64,000 bases of DNA from Solen grandis (Eukaryota > Mollusca > Bivalvia > Adapedonta > Solenidae). The DNA lies in assembly GCA_021229015.1 (NCBI GenBank), contig CM037787.1:40418629-40482628 (forward strand). The letters run 5' to 3'. Below, in pieces: positions 32,730 through 44,600 of the stretch. Both the position numbers and the translations under genes were made by a program. The notes below the pieces were generated by a model, which made no database searches, was not told the DNA's origin, and saw only the letters and a program-made list of their open reading frames with translations. Every line of letters starts with the position of its first letter. Positions within the stretch are counted from its first letter, which is position 1.

Positions 32730-35700
32730 TCAAATTTGTTCAAAACTTGTATCTGTATACACAACCAGTTTTAACCAGTTTAAAACAGATAACGCCGGAC
32801 GAGTCATGAAATGGAAATCTTAATCACCAATCTCTGGTCTACATACCTAACCATTACTGCTAAAACCCGACCACACATTTTCTTACCAAATGCGTAATTT
32901 TAAATACCGGAATACAATGCACACCTACACAAACATCTTGAACGTCTTTTGCGATAACTAAGAGAGAAAGCTAGACAGCAAAAATGGAAATCCGAATGAA
33001 AAAAAAAAAAGTCTGAGCGGGTTTTCCATACAGTGTGTGTTGAGCTTTGATATTATTGTGGGCTCATGGAAAGGGGATTTCTCAGGAAAGCCACAACCTG
33101 TTGCGAATATAACCATTATTTGACAAGACCTCTTTATGTACACAGGGAACACGTGTCGTCTGTATATTTACAGCAGTACTCCGGGAAGTATTGATCGGAT
33201 TAAGTCTACAGTTAAGCGTCACATTTAACTTGTAATGGTAGATCAGGCATTTCCCGAGGGACTGGGGACACATCCGTACAAATGAGTCGAATGTTTCTCA
33301 GTTATTTCTAGGATTTGTGTTTTCTTCTTGCTTTAAGTTCAAATTTTACATTTGCATGGTATATTAGAACATACGCGTACTTAAATGTATAGACAAAGAA
33401 ACATTTGTTACACAAAATCCGATAATGTAACAAACTTAAAAGTTTGCATTCCTATATTTCAATTCCAATTAACACTATTCAAACACAACAGAAAATTGAA
33501 TCTACTGCGAACATATTCATATTGAATTGATTAAGTTTTTTTTTTAAAAAAAGTGAATTTACATTTTTTTCTTTGCGTTTATTTAAAATGTCTAAACATG
33601 GATTTCTTTACTCAGTTGCTGTCAATGAAATCAATAATATTCAAAAGTAGAAAACAAAAGCGTCAATGTGGCCGTTACACAACAACACGATAAAGAAAAC
33701 CGTTCAATATTGGCCCAACCAATCCGATTCCAAGCTATCTATAAGTCTAACCAATTGATTAAAGAAACAGAACAAATTGCCGGATATTCTATGGTGATTA
33801 ATCACGTTTCCGATTTCATAAAATGAGCAGACACTTCAATAGATTGGCCTGCACTGAAATAGACATCACTACTCCAAGATGATGCAAATGCAAAACCCGG
33901 CCGAAATATACATGAATAAATGATTTGGCAAAAAAAATCGATCAACAAAAAGACGCTGTAGGTTCGTTTAACCATTCATAGAGATAACAAAACTCTTGAG
34001 GACGTGGCCCGCCATTAAACACGAGCTATCTACAAGAGAATTCAATCTTAAACCGATAAGTTATTCAAATGAAGTTACTCTAGTGGAACCCGATTGAATA
34101 CATACAAAGTTCTCGGGGGGAAAAGTTTCACTTAATTGAATTGATTTTTGGAATTACGCGTCTGTTACTTCTCTCCGAATAACCGAAGAAAAACCTCCCT
34201 GCATGTTAAATTTGTTTCTCAAAAAAAGTAAAATAAGAGCTAAATATATCCATAACCAGCATCACAAAAAAATGCACCAAGGTAAGATTAAAAAACACAC
34301 ATATATATCCCATAAAAGGCCAAAAAGGCTTATCAGCTGATGAAACTTATGGCTTTCAATGGACGATATGCATTATACCTACAGGCTGATCATGTTTTAT
34401 ACGATTTAGTTCTTGTAAGAATATTTCAAGAAGAAGTTAAACAATTACATTGTATATTTAACCATTTACCTCATGAATATTCATGCAGAAATTTATAACT
34501 TGGTGATATTAAGTTACTGTCTTAAAATGATGCATCTGTTTATGAAACAATAAACTATCTTAAACTTGCATACTGGGTAGACTTTGTGCTACAATATTGT
34601 ATGAGCAAAGGAGACCCTGATCAGACAGCTCCTTCAAGGGGCAGTCTGATCTGGGACAACTCTGTTTTCCAAGACGTCAAAGCACGTGTACATGAGGTAC
34701 AGGGTCAAATATACACATTGTGAAATAGTAACATGATCAAAATACAAAAAGAAAATCTAGTCTTATCAAAACAGATTCTTAAGAAAGTTAAGAAGATTGG
34801 TGAGTGACGTCAAAGACCTCTGCGGACAAAGCCTTCTATCAAAGAACTAATCAAGGACCCCAAGGCTTTGATACAATCCATCAAAAATAATGACATCTAA
34901 TCCAACCACAGACCGGCTAACGTGGGAGGCTGTCATGCTACTAAAACAAGTTTGATCATTTCTTAGCTTTCTTAAAGATTACTGAGTGGTATTTTTTACG
35001 TTTAGAACAATTGTGATTATAGCAATAAACAGTACTTAATCCGGGTATTTACTGTGTGCTTTTATGAAAACATGTGTCTGTAATTTAAATACCAAGATTA
35101 CATGTTCTTGTCATGTAAAATCGAGGCTCCAATTTATTGTTGGCGCATGCGCGTCACTTGATATGGAGAAATTGTAAGCAAACATCAACAACGTAAAACT
35201 TATCATTTTTCGAACAGAAGCATTTGCGTTCATGCATATTACTTTCAAAATTGGTGATTCTATATCACTTTTCTACATACGATATTCATCCTAGAAATAT
35301 AAGATATTGAAATACCACTCATTTATATAAATGAAGGAAAGGTGATCAAATGGCTCGTTTTAATAGCTACAGTCATTTTGAAACAGTCAATTATTTGTTT
35401 AACATGAAAAACTCAAGTATATCAACCCTAAGAGGACTAAAGTAACATGAAGTAAAAATGGCAAAATATTATAGAAAAATTATATTCTGATCGGGCTTTC
35501 AGTTTACGACCTAAGTATCACTACAATGTATTTTATAATATTTATATAACATACTCTTATTTTAACAAGAATTTCAAAAATATGTGTACTATATGATAAA
35601 TTCAACAAGAAATAAAGATGTTTTGAAAAAAATCTTACATGACCAGTTTAAAAAAATATTTCTTACACACCTGATATTAACACGTAACCAGTCGGTATCT

Positions 35701-36451
35701 AAAACCGGAAAAAACACCAACAGAACAATATACCAATCAACAGGAAACGAAAGGTCACGTGACACTTTTACACTGTCCGAAAAATATATATCACATGTTG
35801 TAGTAATGCAAATAGTAAACGGTTTAAAAATCATCTTTTAAAATAATGTTCGGATTTAGCAATAATACTAGTATGGGATTCACTTTCAATTAATGTTGTT
35901 GATCAAACAACTAGACAGAGAAAAAGTAATTAGTACCTGTATTAAGAGGCCAACTGTTTGAAATATCCAGTTTCATAGTTCCTGAATTGATACTTTGTTT
36001 TAGATTTATAATCAGCCTCTATTTAACAAACATTTGCGCCGAGCGGCCATTTTATTTTGCTTTTTTGACAGGTCGCTTGAGACAGGTTTATCTGTATACT
36101 GGCTGAAGAAGAGTATAAACTGCTTATACAAAACCTTATTAATAAAATATTAAAAAGAAATAAAACATAAAGTACCATCTTCTTAGATAAAATTGGCGAA
36201 ATTTGATTTACAAAACATCAGAGCGTAAACTTGCATTACTTTCTTAATAAATTAAGCTACAATATACACTGCTGTCAAACCGAGCTTAACAATGTATTTC
36301 AAAATGACGCCATTTTCAAAGGTCAAAAATCCTTACACAAACGAAAAACATCTTATTACAGATGGGCTTTTACAGAACTTTTCAAAATGTATTTCAAAAT
36401 ATCACTAAATTGTTGGGTTTTTTTCCTGGACAAAATAAAACACCCTAGGCA
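32730..36451. other. Gene-poor stretch downstream of the giant gene
   Basis: AT-rich, with one small palindromic element (34311-34368) and an isolated GCGCATGCGC palindrome at about 35143-35152 that resembles an NRF1-type site. No coding sequence was recognised. Confidence 0.4.
34311..34368 (-). mobile_element. Short palindromic element (family 4)
   Basis: 'ccaaaaaggcttatcagctg' and 'ggctttcaatggacg' are the family 4 sequences also found at 49110 and 60232. Confidence 0.5.
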
Positions 36452-36457
36452 TTTATT
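36452..36457 (-). terminator. Candidate polyadenylation signal of the giant gene
   Basis: The plus-strand tttatt is AATAAA on the minus strand, about 60 bp after the stop at 36519. It is the closest such hexamer; a short 3'UTR is plausible but unproven. Confidence 0.35.
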
Positions 36458-36518
36458 CCTGGCAACTTCAAATACTTGTTCTCTGTCTAGCTGTATCAAT
36501 GTATATTTACATGCATGA

Positions 36519-39500
36519 TTATAACATGACTTCCTGCGATTCTTGCAGCGAAAGCGACAGATTTGGAGTCGTGTCTTCTATATCATCGTCATCGAACACA
36601 TCTAATTCATGGAACAAATCCGGATCTCGAATCCATTCTATTTCCGGTTCCGCTTCTGGCATAATGACACACATGAACTTTTTACCAGTCCGACTGTCTA
36701 CTGGGTAAATAATCAGAGGACTGAAATGCTTGGCATCGGATACAAAGTCTATCAGTTTATTGTACACATCAGAGAACTGATGACGCAGACTCACACCACG
36801 ATTACGTAACTTCCGCTGAATGTTTATGAAACAAAGTTCCCGCGTTTTTCGCCCGTCGCTCTCGTCTGCGTGTTGGTTTCCAGGTACTGCAGTAAGAATC
36901 AACGTCGATGGAATATCATCGTCTTCCGGTTGTTTGGGATGCATATGCGCTGGGCTAAGTCTTAATTTCGCGCACTTTTGAATGATTGAGTCTAACCGTC
37001 TGGGTCTAGGTTTATAGGAAAGTTTGGGAGGGATAACGATAGCCACGTGGATGACGTACTTCAGTTCAGGATTATACTGCTTGCACGTCTGGGTCAAACT
37101 CTCGAGCTTAAATCCCAGCATCACAGCGTTTGGAAGTTCCTTTACAGAAATATACACAGGAGGGACCCACAAGCTTTCCATGCCGTAACACAGGAAGTCT
37201 TCCGCGGAACTTATATCCGGAAACGCGAAAACAACGCAGCCGCGTCCCTGCGCCAAGTAACCGCGACGCGCTATTCGTGAGCACTGGTACTGGAGGTGCG
37301 GCTGTCTGTTAATGAATTTGATCACGTGTTTACACGCACTGTTCAGTCTACTGAATATGCACACTTTCTTATGGTCCTCCCAGTGGTGTTTGCGACACGA
37401 CCTACTGCAGTAGTACGTATAGCAACTATGGCAAGTCTTAAAGCTTCGCTTCGCTTCTTTTAGGTTTGTTTCACGTCCACACTGACTATACTCACACTTC
37501 ACAATAGTATACTCACTATCAGGTTCATCCGTAACACAGACATTATCATTGTTATCTTTGTACATGTCTAGATCACAATTCAGAGAGTTTATAGACCACG
37601 TGACCCCAGGAGGCGTGTCCGGGGAACTGGGTCCATTTAACGGCATTTTCGGTACAATACGGCCATTCTCGTCCATTCGCATCTTACCAGTAGTATGGCC
37701 ATCCATGAGGAGCAACCCGTCTAGAATGTCATCCAAAGACGCATCATCGCGAAGCTTGGTGTTGACGTACTGTGACTGCGTATGGCTGCTTAAAGCGTTT
37801 GTGAGGATGACTTGCAGCTCCGGGGACCCGTCCACGTCGCCCAGACCAGGACTGGAATGTTTGCCAAGAGACAAGACTGGGAAACTAAAGGTGGCGTCTC
37901 TGTCTTGAAGCTCGTCCAGCTGCTCAGCAAAACCATTCTCCAACAAGCTGCTATACCGTCGTTTCTGTAAAAATTCAAACAAAGTTTCACCATCACATTT
38001 AGCTTTCAATTCGAGTTCATGCAACCAATTGTCTTTCTGCATTACCGTCTTACCATGTTGAGTGTCACTCTTACTTACAGCTTTTCTATCAACCCCATTG
38101 TCACCACAGAATGCATTACTGACCCCATTATAACTGTTATATCCACCATGCATTAATTGATCACTGTTTAATTCACCATTGTAATTGTTTGGAAAGTTAC
38201 TGTCACCATGCATTATTCCATTTTCACCATTAAACATATCTCCACCAAGTACATTTGTGCCATTAGGAAATCCCCTGTTTTTATCATGAAACACACCACC
38301 GTAACCATGCATTACTCTATTGTCTTTAACAATAATGTCACTGTCTCTACGATATACACTGCTGGCGTCATGCTGTACAAAGTTACCGTAACTCTTACCT
38401 TTTTTGCTCTGTGTTTGTGTATTAGAAGCAGCCTGGGCAGTGGCAGCCTTAGTGGCAAACACCCCGGGTCTTCTGAATCTAAACTGAGGCAGGGGCAATG
38501 AGGCGCGAAGGCTCTGGGGCTTTTTGACAGTGCTTTTAGCGGGTGTGGCTGAATTGGTGCCATTTTGCTGTACAGAATTTGAATTAGAATTTGAATTACT
38601 ATCTCGGGGCCTACTCACATCATTCTCGTCTGAGAAATGCACTTGCATCCGTTTTCCTGAAGAACTTCTTTGCGGAACAGTTTCACTTCTCCGCGCACTT
38701 TCGGGGACTATACACGGCTTTCGTTCCGGTACCGGTGGAACGGGAGAAACAGGTCTATGATTCTGAACAGATTCGTCACCATGAAAACTACCGTCTATAG
38801 TGGTCTCTCTACTTGGGGATTTTAAGATCGGAACGGGTTTTACTTTGCCTTTTTCTGTTTTTATCATAGGCGGATTTTCTTTGGTTGGACTAGATAAAGA
38901 CAATTTTCGTCTTTCCGCTGCATCTTTCTGCGCTTTCTTTTCGAACATTTCGCGAATTTTCGCAAAAGGGACAATAGGTATCGGTGTGAGTCCCGTCTTT
39001 TCTTTTTTTCTAAATTTGTCACTAGGTAGACCAAAACTTTGAGAATTGTGGATTGGTGCTTTTTCGGGGGTAACGGGAAGCAATGGCGCTCGAACTAATT
39101 TAGCGGAGGATGTGGCTAAGCTTGGTGTGGGGGTAACGCGTTTCTGAATCACAACAGCACTACTGCTGGGCGTAATTGACGGAGAAGGCGTTATACTCGG
39201 AGGTACCGCGTAAGACCCTAGTGTTGATGTCGAACCTAGACGGCCCGCGTAAGTAAACAAACTCTGTGTACTATCACTGCGCGAAAAGGTCGACTGTCTG
39301 AACCAATCCGGCACATTCAGTTTCGAAAGCGACTTTGAAACCCTGAGTTCATGAGTGGAGGGAACTTTCTTAAGCTCCCCTGAGAATTCGCTCTCATCTG
39401 CGAAAACATCATCTAAATTAGTTTCTAACGTTTGCAAACTTTTAGATTTCGGAACATTCCTACTTGCAAAGCGTCCCTTTCTATGTTTCCTAGGTAACTG

Positions 39501-41657
39501 ATGGCCGTCACTCGACCCAGTCAGCGCACTCATACTTGCAGCCCTTTCGAGAGGATACTGAAACGAAAGAAAGTCACTTATATCAGCCTCAGTTAAGAAC
39601 TGTGAATGGGAAGTGACGTCGTCATCAGTAGCGTCAATGTCTGTTTCCGCGATAGAGGAGACTGAACCGTAACGCAAAAGTTGTTCAAACATATTTTCTA
39701 GCGATTTTGTTGTATGGCGTATTTCTTCGCGTTTTTCTGGCGAAAAGATACAATCGGCATGCAATTTATGGTGATCCGGTTTTTCAAACGACGTGTTCGT
39801 ACTACTGCTACGCGACGCGTACAATTCCTCCATGTATCGCGGAGACGGAAGCGGGTGCATTCTTTCCATACTTGTATTACTTCCGTAACTTGTATTTAAG
39901 TATGATATATTTGGCAAACTTTCCGTCGACTGCATATCCGGTTGCAAGTTCCTTTCGTGTCGCTTCTTGTATTTCCGTGGCGTCGATGATATCAGTGACG
40001 TTCTATGCCTCAAGAATTTATCCTCGAAACTTTCTTGTGATAGATTTTCCGCACTCAGAAATTTTTGACGCGACTGGAGCACCTTAAGTCGAGACACTGG
40101 TGTATGTCTATCCGGTGTTGAAACTTGAATATGAACTTTTCCCGGAGTGATAGGCTGTTGTAAAATGGAAGTGTATTTCTTCAGGTTGTGTCTATGGACC
40201 CTTTTCTTGACTCCTTTAAGCTCTGGTTGTCGGCCTTTATTAAAAATATCCGAAGGTTTTGTTGCTGGGAGTCGAACCACCCTCCCGATAGCCGAGTCAC
40301 TCAGGCCTCTGGCCCTTGAGGCACTGTAACTACTCTGTAAGCTGTTGTAACTGTCCTCGATACTTTGCAGAGATTCGTCATCTGACACAATGGAACTAGA
40401 TCCTATAGAAGAAGATTCCAACGAATCAATCTGTGCTTCATTTTCACTGTTTGTCCGTCTTTCGATTTCTTCTACTATTTCCAGTTTAGTCTCTACAAGA
40501 CCAGAGTCGAATACGTCAGGTATATACTCTGTGTCATCTTGGTATGATCGACTGTTCGCTGAGCTAGCGTCTAATGGCTTGTCACCCTGTTCATTATTTT
40601 TGTAATTATCTTTATCTGGAGAATGTCCAAATTCAGAGTTATTGTTTATCACAGTGCTAAAAATTTCTGATTTTGGCAATGCGACATTGGCATTGTAGTC
40701 CTTTAACAATGAATTTGGGGTACTTAAGTCATACTCATCAGAAATATTTAAATCACTCCTATTTGTGATTATACCACTTTCAATTATTCTTAAACCCGGA
40801 GTTTCTTTTTGTTCAAATGTTCCTTCTTTGAGATTATTATCATCGGAGATCGTATCTTTATGATCAACTGCATTGTTTCTAGACTGAGTGTGTATATATG
40901 ATGAACTATTGTTATCATGTGTTTGAATGGCTAAATCTGATAGTATTTGTGGTTTACCACATACGTTCGTATTTTCAGAGCCTACTGATTCCCTGTCAAT
41001 TAAATAAGTCTTAGTTACACCTATGTTTTTATCGTCACCACTTATAGCATCACCATCTAAATATTTGTCTTGCAAACAAATACCTTCGTCAGAGGCTAAT
41101 GCATGCGTTTCATTTGCTTCTCTGACAATGTCACTTTCATTTGCGTTGATATTTTCAGCCTCTGATTTGATTAAACGTTTGTCTATTGCACACTCTGATG
41201 TTAAAACGGTCTGAACACTGTGTAAAAGACTAGATTCAATTGGGGCCGTATGTTCAAATAAATCATCAACAAAAGTTTCATATGAAATAGGAGAACGTTT
41301 CCCAGAAAGTGTTTCTTCTTGTAGTGGTGTTGGCTCCGGTTTGTTTTCGAATATATCATCAACACAAGTTTCAACTGCACTGTTTGATTTAGTCACTCCA
41401 TATTTCTTAACCGGACTAGTCCGTTTGGTTGTTTGTAAATTTACAGTTTTCGAAAACGGAGTTGAGTGAACTGGTGTATCAATTCTCTTCTCACTTTCTA
41501 TAGAATCATTAAACAAATCATCAATATTTGTCTCTTTTTTTGGCGTGTTCTGTTTATAACCACTGTCAGTATTCAATTCAACTTCATTCAAGTCTGTTGT
41601 ATCACTTTCAATGAATAAATCATCAATATTAGTTTCTAATTTCCTGGGAACATTCAT
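36519..41657 (-). CDS. AJM-1-like giant protein, C-terminal part with MYND zinc finger (second frame)
   Basis: An uninterrupted 1,712-codon frame. Residues 1-1380 are mostly low-complexity, Ser/Asn/Asp/Lys-rich and presumably disordered. They carry five copies of ET-x-[ILV]-DD-[ILV]-F (residues 8, 42, 96, 127 and 745), a PxxP patch (PVSPVPPVPERKP, near 970) and MHGG/MHGD-like repeats near 1150. Residues about 1385-1430 form a MYND-type zinc finger: CEYSQC, then CHSCYTYYC, SRSC and H-x3-C with standard spacing. The last ~270 residues look folded (GYLAQGRGCVVFAFP, PKLSYKPRPRRLDS, SPLIIYPVDSRTGKKFMCVI). This finger-plus-C-terminal-domain pattern resembles the apical junction molecule AJM-1 / AJM1 family of epithelial junctions, recognised from memory only. 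The first ATG is probably not the true start (see the overlapping upstream frame). Confidence 0.75.
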   Translation of the reverse strand: MNVPRKLETNIDDLFIESDTTDLNEVELNTDSGYKQNTPKKETNIDDLFNDSIESEKRIDTPVHSTPFSKTVNLQTTKRTSPVKKYGVTKSNSAVETCVDDIFENKPEPTPLQEETLSGKRSPISYETFVDDLFEHTAPIESSLLHSVQTVLTSECAIDKRLIKSEAENINANESDIVREANETHALASDEGICLQDKYLDGDAISGDDKNIGVTKTYLIDRESVGSENTNVCGKPQILSDLAIQTHDNNSSSYIHTQSRNNAVDHKDTISDDNNLKEGTFEQKETPGLRIIESGIITNRSDLNISDEYDLSTPNSLLKDYNANVALPKSEIFSTVINNNSEFGHSPDKDNYKNNEQGDKPLDASSANSRSYQDDTEYIPDVFDSGLVETKLEIVEEIERRTNSENEAQIDSLESSSIGSSSIVSDDESLQSIEDSYNSLQSSYSASRARGLSDSAIGRVVRLPATKPSDIFNKGRQPELKGVKKRVHRHNLKKYTSILQQPITPGKVHIQVSTPDRHTPVSRLKVLQSRQKFLSAENLSQESFEDKFLRHRTSLISSTPRKYKKRHERNLQPDMQSTESLPNISYLNTSYGSNTSMERMHPLPSPRYMEELYASRSSSTNTSFEKPDHHKLHADCIFSPEKREEIRHTTKSLENMFEQLLRYGSVSSIAETDIDATDDDVTSHSQFLTEADISDFLSFQYPLERAASMSALTGSSDGHQLPRKHRKGRFASRNVPKSKSLQTLETNLDDVFADESEFSGELKKVPSTHELRVSKSLSKLNVPDWFRQSTFSRSDSTQSLFTYAGRLGSTSTLGSYAVPPSITPSPSITPSSSAVVIQKRVTPTPSLATSSAKLVRAPLLPVTPEKAPIHNSQSFGLPSDKFRKKEKTGLTPIPIVPFAKIREMFEKKAQKDAAERRKLSLSSPTKENPPMIKTEKGKVKPVPILKSPSRETTIDGSFHGDESVQNHRPVSPVPPVPERKPCIVPESARRSETVPQRSSSGKRMQVHFSDENDVSRPRDSNSNSNSNSVQQNGTNSATPAKSTVKKPQSLRASLPLPQFRFRRPGVFATKAATAQAASNTQTQSKKGKSYGNFVQHDASSVYRRDSDIIVKDNRVMHGYGGVFHDKNRGFPNGTNVLGGDMFNGENGIMHGDSNFPNNYNGELNSDQLMHGGYNSYNGVSNAFCGDNGVDRKAVSKSDTQHGKTVMQKDNWLHELELKAKCDGETLFEFLQKRRYSSLLENGFAEQLDELQDRDATFSFPVLSLGKHSSPGLGDVDGSPELQVILTNALSSHTQSQYVNTKLRDDASLDDILDGLLLMDGHTTGKMRMDENGRIVPKMPLNGPSSPDTPPGVTWSINSLNCDLDMYKDNNDNVCVTDEPDSEYTIVKCEYSQCGRETNLKEAKRSFKTCHSCYTYYCSRSCRKHHWEDHKKVCIFSRLNSACKHVIKFINRQPHLQYQCSRIARRGYLAQGRGCVVFAFPDISSAEDFLCYGMESLWVPPVYISVKELPNAVMLGFKLESLTQTCKQYNPELKYVIHVAIVIPPKLSYKPRPRRLDSIIQKCAKLRLSPAHMHPKQPEDDDIPSTLILTAVPGNQHADESDGRKTRELCFINIQRKLRNRGVSLRHQFSDVYNKLIDFVSDAKHFSPLIIYPVDSRTGKKFMCVIMPEAEPEIEWIRDPDLFHELDVFDDDDIEDTTPNLSLSLQESQEVML

Positions 41658-44600
41658 TTTCTGCTACTGAGCTTGAATTTTCAAATAAATCGTCAATATT
41701 CGTTTCCCTGGATTTACTTTCAATGATCTTTCCAGTGTCTAATAAAACATCATCATCAGTTAATTTACTCGCATCTATTTTTGCGTCACTCGAATTTTGA
41801 TCGTCGCTCACTTCGTCAGTAGCTTCATCCTGGCTTAAACCTGTATTTGCATCCCCTAGTGAACGTTCCACACATTCTGTCACATTGTCATATATTTCTT
41901 TTTGACCACCCGAATCTCCTTCATTATGCATGAGATTCACGCCTGTGCTATGTAAACATACACCCTCGTTATTGATTTCTGATTTATGGACATTTTGGGT
42001 ACTTTCAATGCCTATATCGATTGAGTCCTGCACTTTATTGTCATTTTGTGGCGTATTTACGTCGCTAATCGACGGACTATCCCTAACATGTTCTTTTTCT
42101 ACTTGAATAATGTATTTGTGAAAATCAATGCTTTCATTATCTTTACTCTGTGATGCATTTTCAGCCGCTGGGGTCGATAATTTAGCATCAGAATAGGGGG
42201 ACTGTTCAACTTTTTCATTTATGTCAGAGTTTTCATTCACAGATTCATTTTCATTAATTTTTGCTTCTTCATCTTCGGATGTGATTGGCGAGAGTAGCCC
42301 ATCACTGCGTGTGTCAGAATCTGACATATTTGTCCTATCCGTGAAATAACCTCTCCTCCGAAACTGTGTGTCTATTTCTTCGGTGTGAGAAAACTTGAAA
42401 CCGCGCGCGTCATCTGAAATGGCATGGGAGCTAACTGCGTCACTGTACTCATTTAACCCGACAGAGTTAAGGTTCGTGAAAGTTTCAAAATTTCGTAAGC
42501 TACCCTCGTCTCCGACAAGGAGGTAGAAAGAATCTTCATCACCGTCGTGATTAAACTGAAATGCCGCCAAATCATCGTCGTCGGGATCATACTCACGCAG
42601 AGGGGGATCGGAACTGTCGGAGTCGGAATCTATGTAATCAACAATAGGAGCGCTTAATCTATTAGCAACAAGTGGCCCTATACTTGAATAATTGACACCG
42701 TGAGACGGCAATGTCGGATCCTCATGGCCATTCACTGACTGGTTATTTGTTTCAGAGTTGATTGGATTACTTTGTTGAACGGCGTCCAAAATCAATGGCA
42801 GAGATTCAGCAGATGAGCATTCAAGGGACCCATTTTCACCATTCCCTGTGTTATTTGAAATTGCGTGTGATACATCGATATTTGTTGAGTAATTGATATC
42901 GTCATCACCGATGTTATCATCGGGCAGTTCATTGTCACTTTCCGTGTGATCGCTGCATGTTTTATTGCTTAATAAACTATTCAAACTATCGTTTAGGAAC
43001 CCACTTACAAGAGAGTTGTGCTCATAATCCCCTGACCTATCATCTAGCGGTAGCAAGTGTCCGCGATGACCGGGCCCGTCTGACTTAATTACCGATGTAT
43101 TATCGGTATGGGAGGACAGCTCCTGGGCATCTGCCTGATAGTTATCACTGTCATTAGATCTCACGCTTAGCACCGTAATGACGGACTCACAACAAGACTC
43201 TGTGTCGGACATCTGGTCCTCTGTTATATTGTCAAGTGCGCATGTCTTTAAGGGAGAAGATATGGGCATTTCTTCCCCTGTCTCGCCCATATTTAAATTT
43301 TCTAAATTAAGTTTTGGCACTTGTTCAATATTGGAAGCTATTTGATTGTTTATCACAGGTATATCACTATTACCATAATTTCTCGCATTTTCTCCATCGC
43401 CTATCTGTGTGTCTTTCGTCACACCTGACTGGTCAGGTGTATCAGTATTTACATACACGCTACATTCCTCCGTTTTAACGCCTACCCCGGGATGCAAAGC
43501 GACAGGCCATGATTTGCAATGCTGGGCTACTGTTGACGGCATATCGGGCGATAAATTGTTTTCAACAGTTTCCACTTGAATGATTTCTGACAGTGGTGTC
43601 TTTTCCTCCGTTTCACTGTAACTTTTGACTTCACTCGCAGGTTGGGTAGGCTGGCTACACTCTTGTTTAACAGATCTATTCGGTTCAATAATTTCAATAA
43701 CTTGAGGTCTGCCCGAAATACTTTGGCCATAGTCATTTTTTCTTAGACCTCCGTCTAAACGTGCATTTTGATTTTTATCAGCCCCCATTTCCCCAGTTTC
43801 AAGATTCTCGCTTGCATCACTCTCGATTTCCTCCATTATGGTGTCTAAGGAGGTAACCCCAAAGAAAGACCCGCCCCTGTCTTCCCCAGAGTCCGAGTCC
43901 GAATCTGAGACCTGGATCTCATACACGTGCTCATCATCGCTCGAGTCCGTGTCGTCATCACTCTCAACATCTGGGTACAAATCAATATACCCACTGTCCC
44001 CACCCATGTCTTTATATTCAAAGTTAGCGAACCTCTGAGAGAATGTAAGCGAAGGACTGCCCGCCGCAGCCCCTTGTGTTACCTGCGGGTTCAGAGTTCG
44101 AACCTCTGTCGCGTTCACAGTGCCGTCTGCTTCTTCAGCATCAGACGGCGCACTTCCGGTGCTCTGCTCGATTTTGTGACCTTGCGGCGAATTTAATGAT
44201 CTATTTGCAGACGACATAAAATCTCTAACTGACCTCCGAGTTTTTATTACGTCTTTCTTCTCCTCCCCAAGTTCCTCCTCCCATTTATATTCATCCCAAG
44301 TCGTTAGCGTGTCATTCTCCAAACTGTCGTCTGCTCCCAATCTAGAGCTATTATCATCGTATCCTACAGACGGAATTTGTGGACTCGCGTGTGTGGGAAC
44401 AAAATTATGATTTAAAATTGTTTCTTTCACAGTTCGATCAATATCGGTTGACCTAGTAAGCTCATTTCTGCTGCTCTCGTCAATATCAATATCGCGTATA
44501 CCTGTACCAGCATAAGACCCCGTATCCCTATCTTCATCGCCGTGTGTATACGACAAATGTGAATTCGGGGACCTGTATGCTATCCCTACCGTGTTCGATC

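Noticed and set aside
37383..37520. MYND finger taken as proof of a SMYD/histone methyltransferase
   Set aside because: No SET domain surrounds it; the flanks match a different C-terminal domain.
41640..41720. Short intron to explain the frame change in the giant gene
   Set aside because: The only evident GT...AG pair there is 24 nt long, too short for a normal intron and a multiple of three, so it would not restore the frame.
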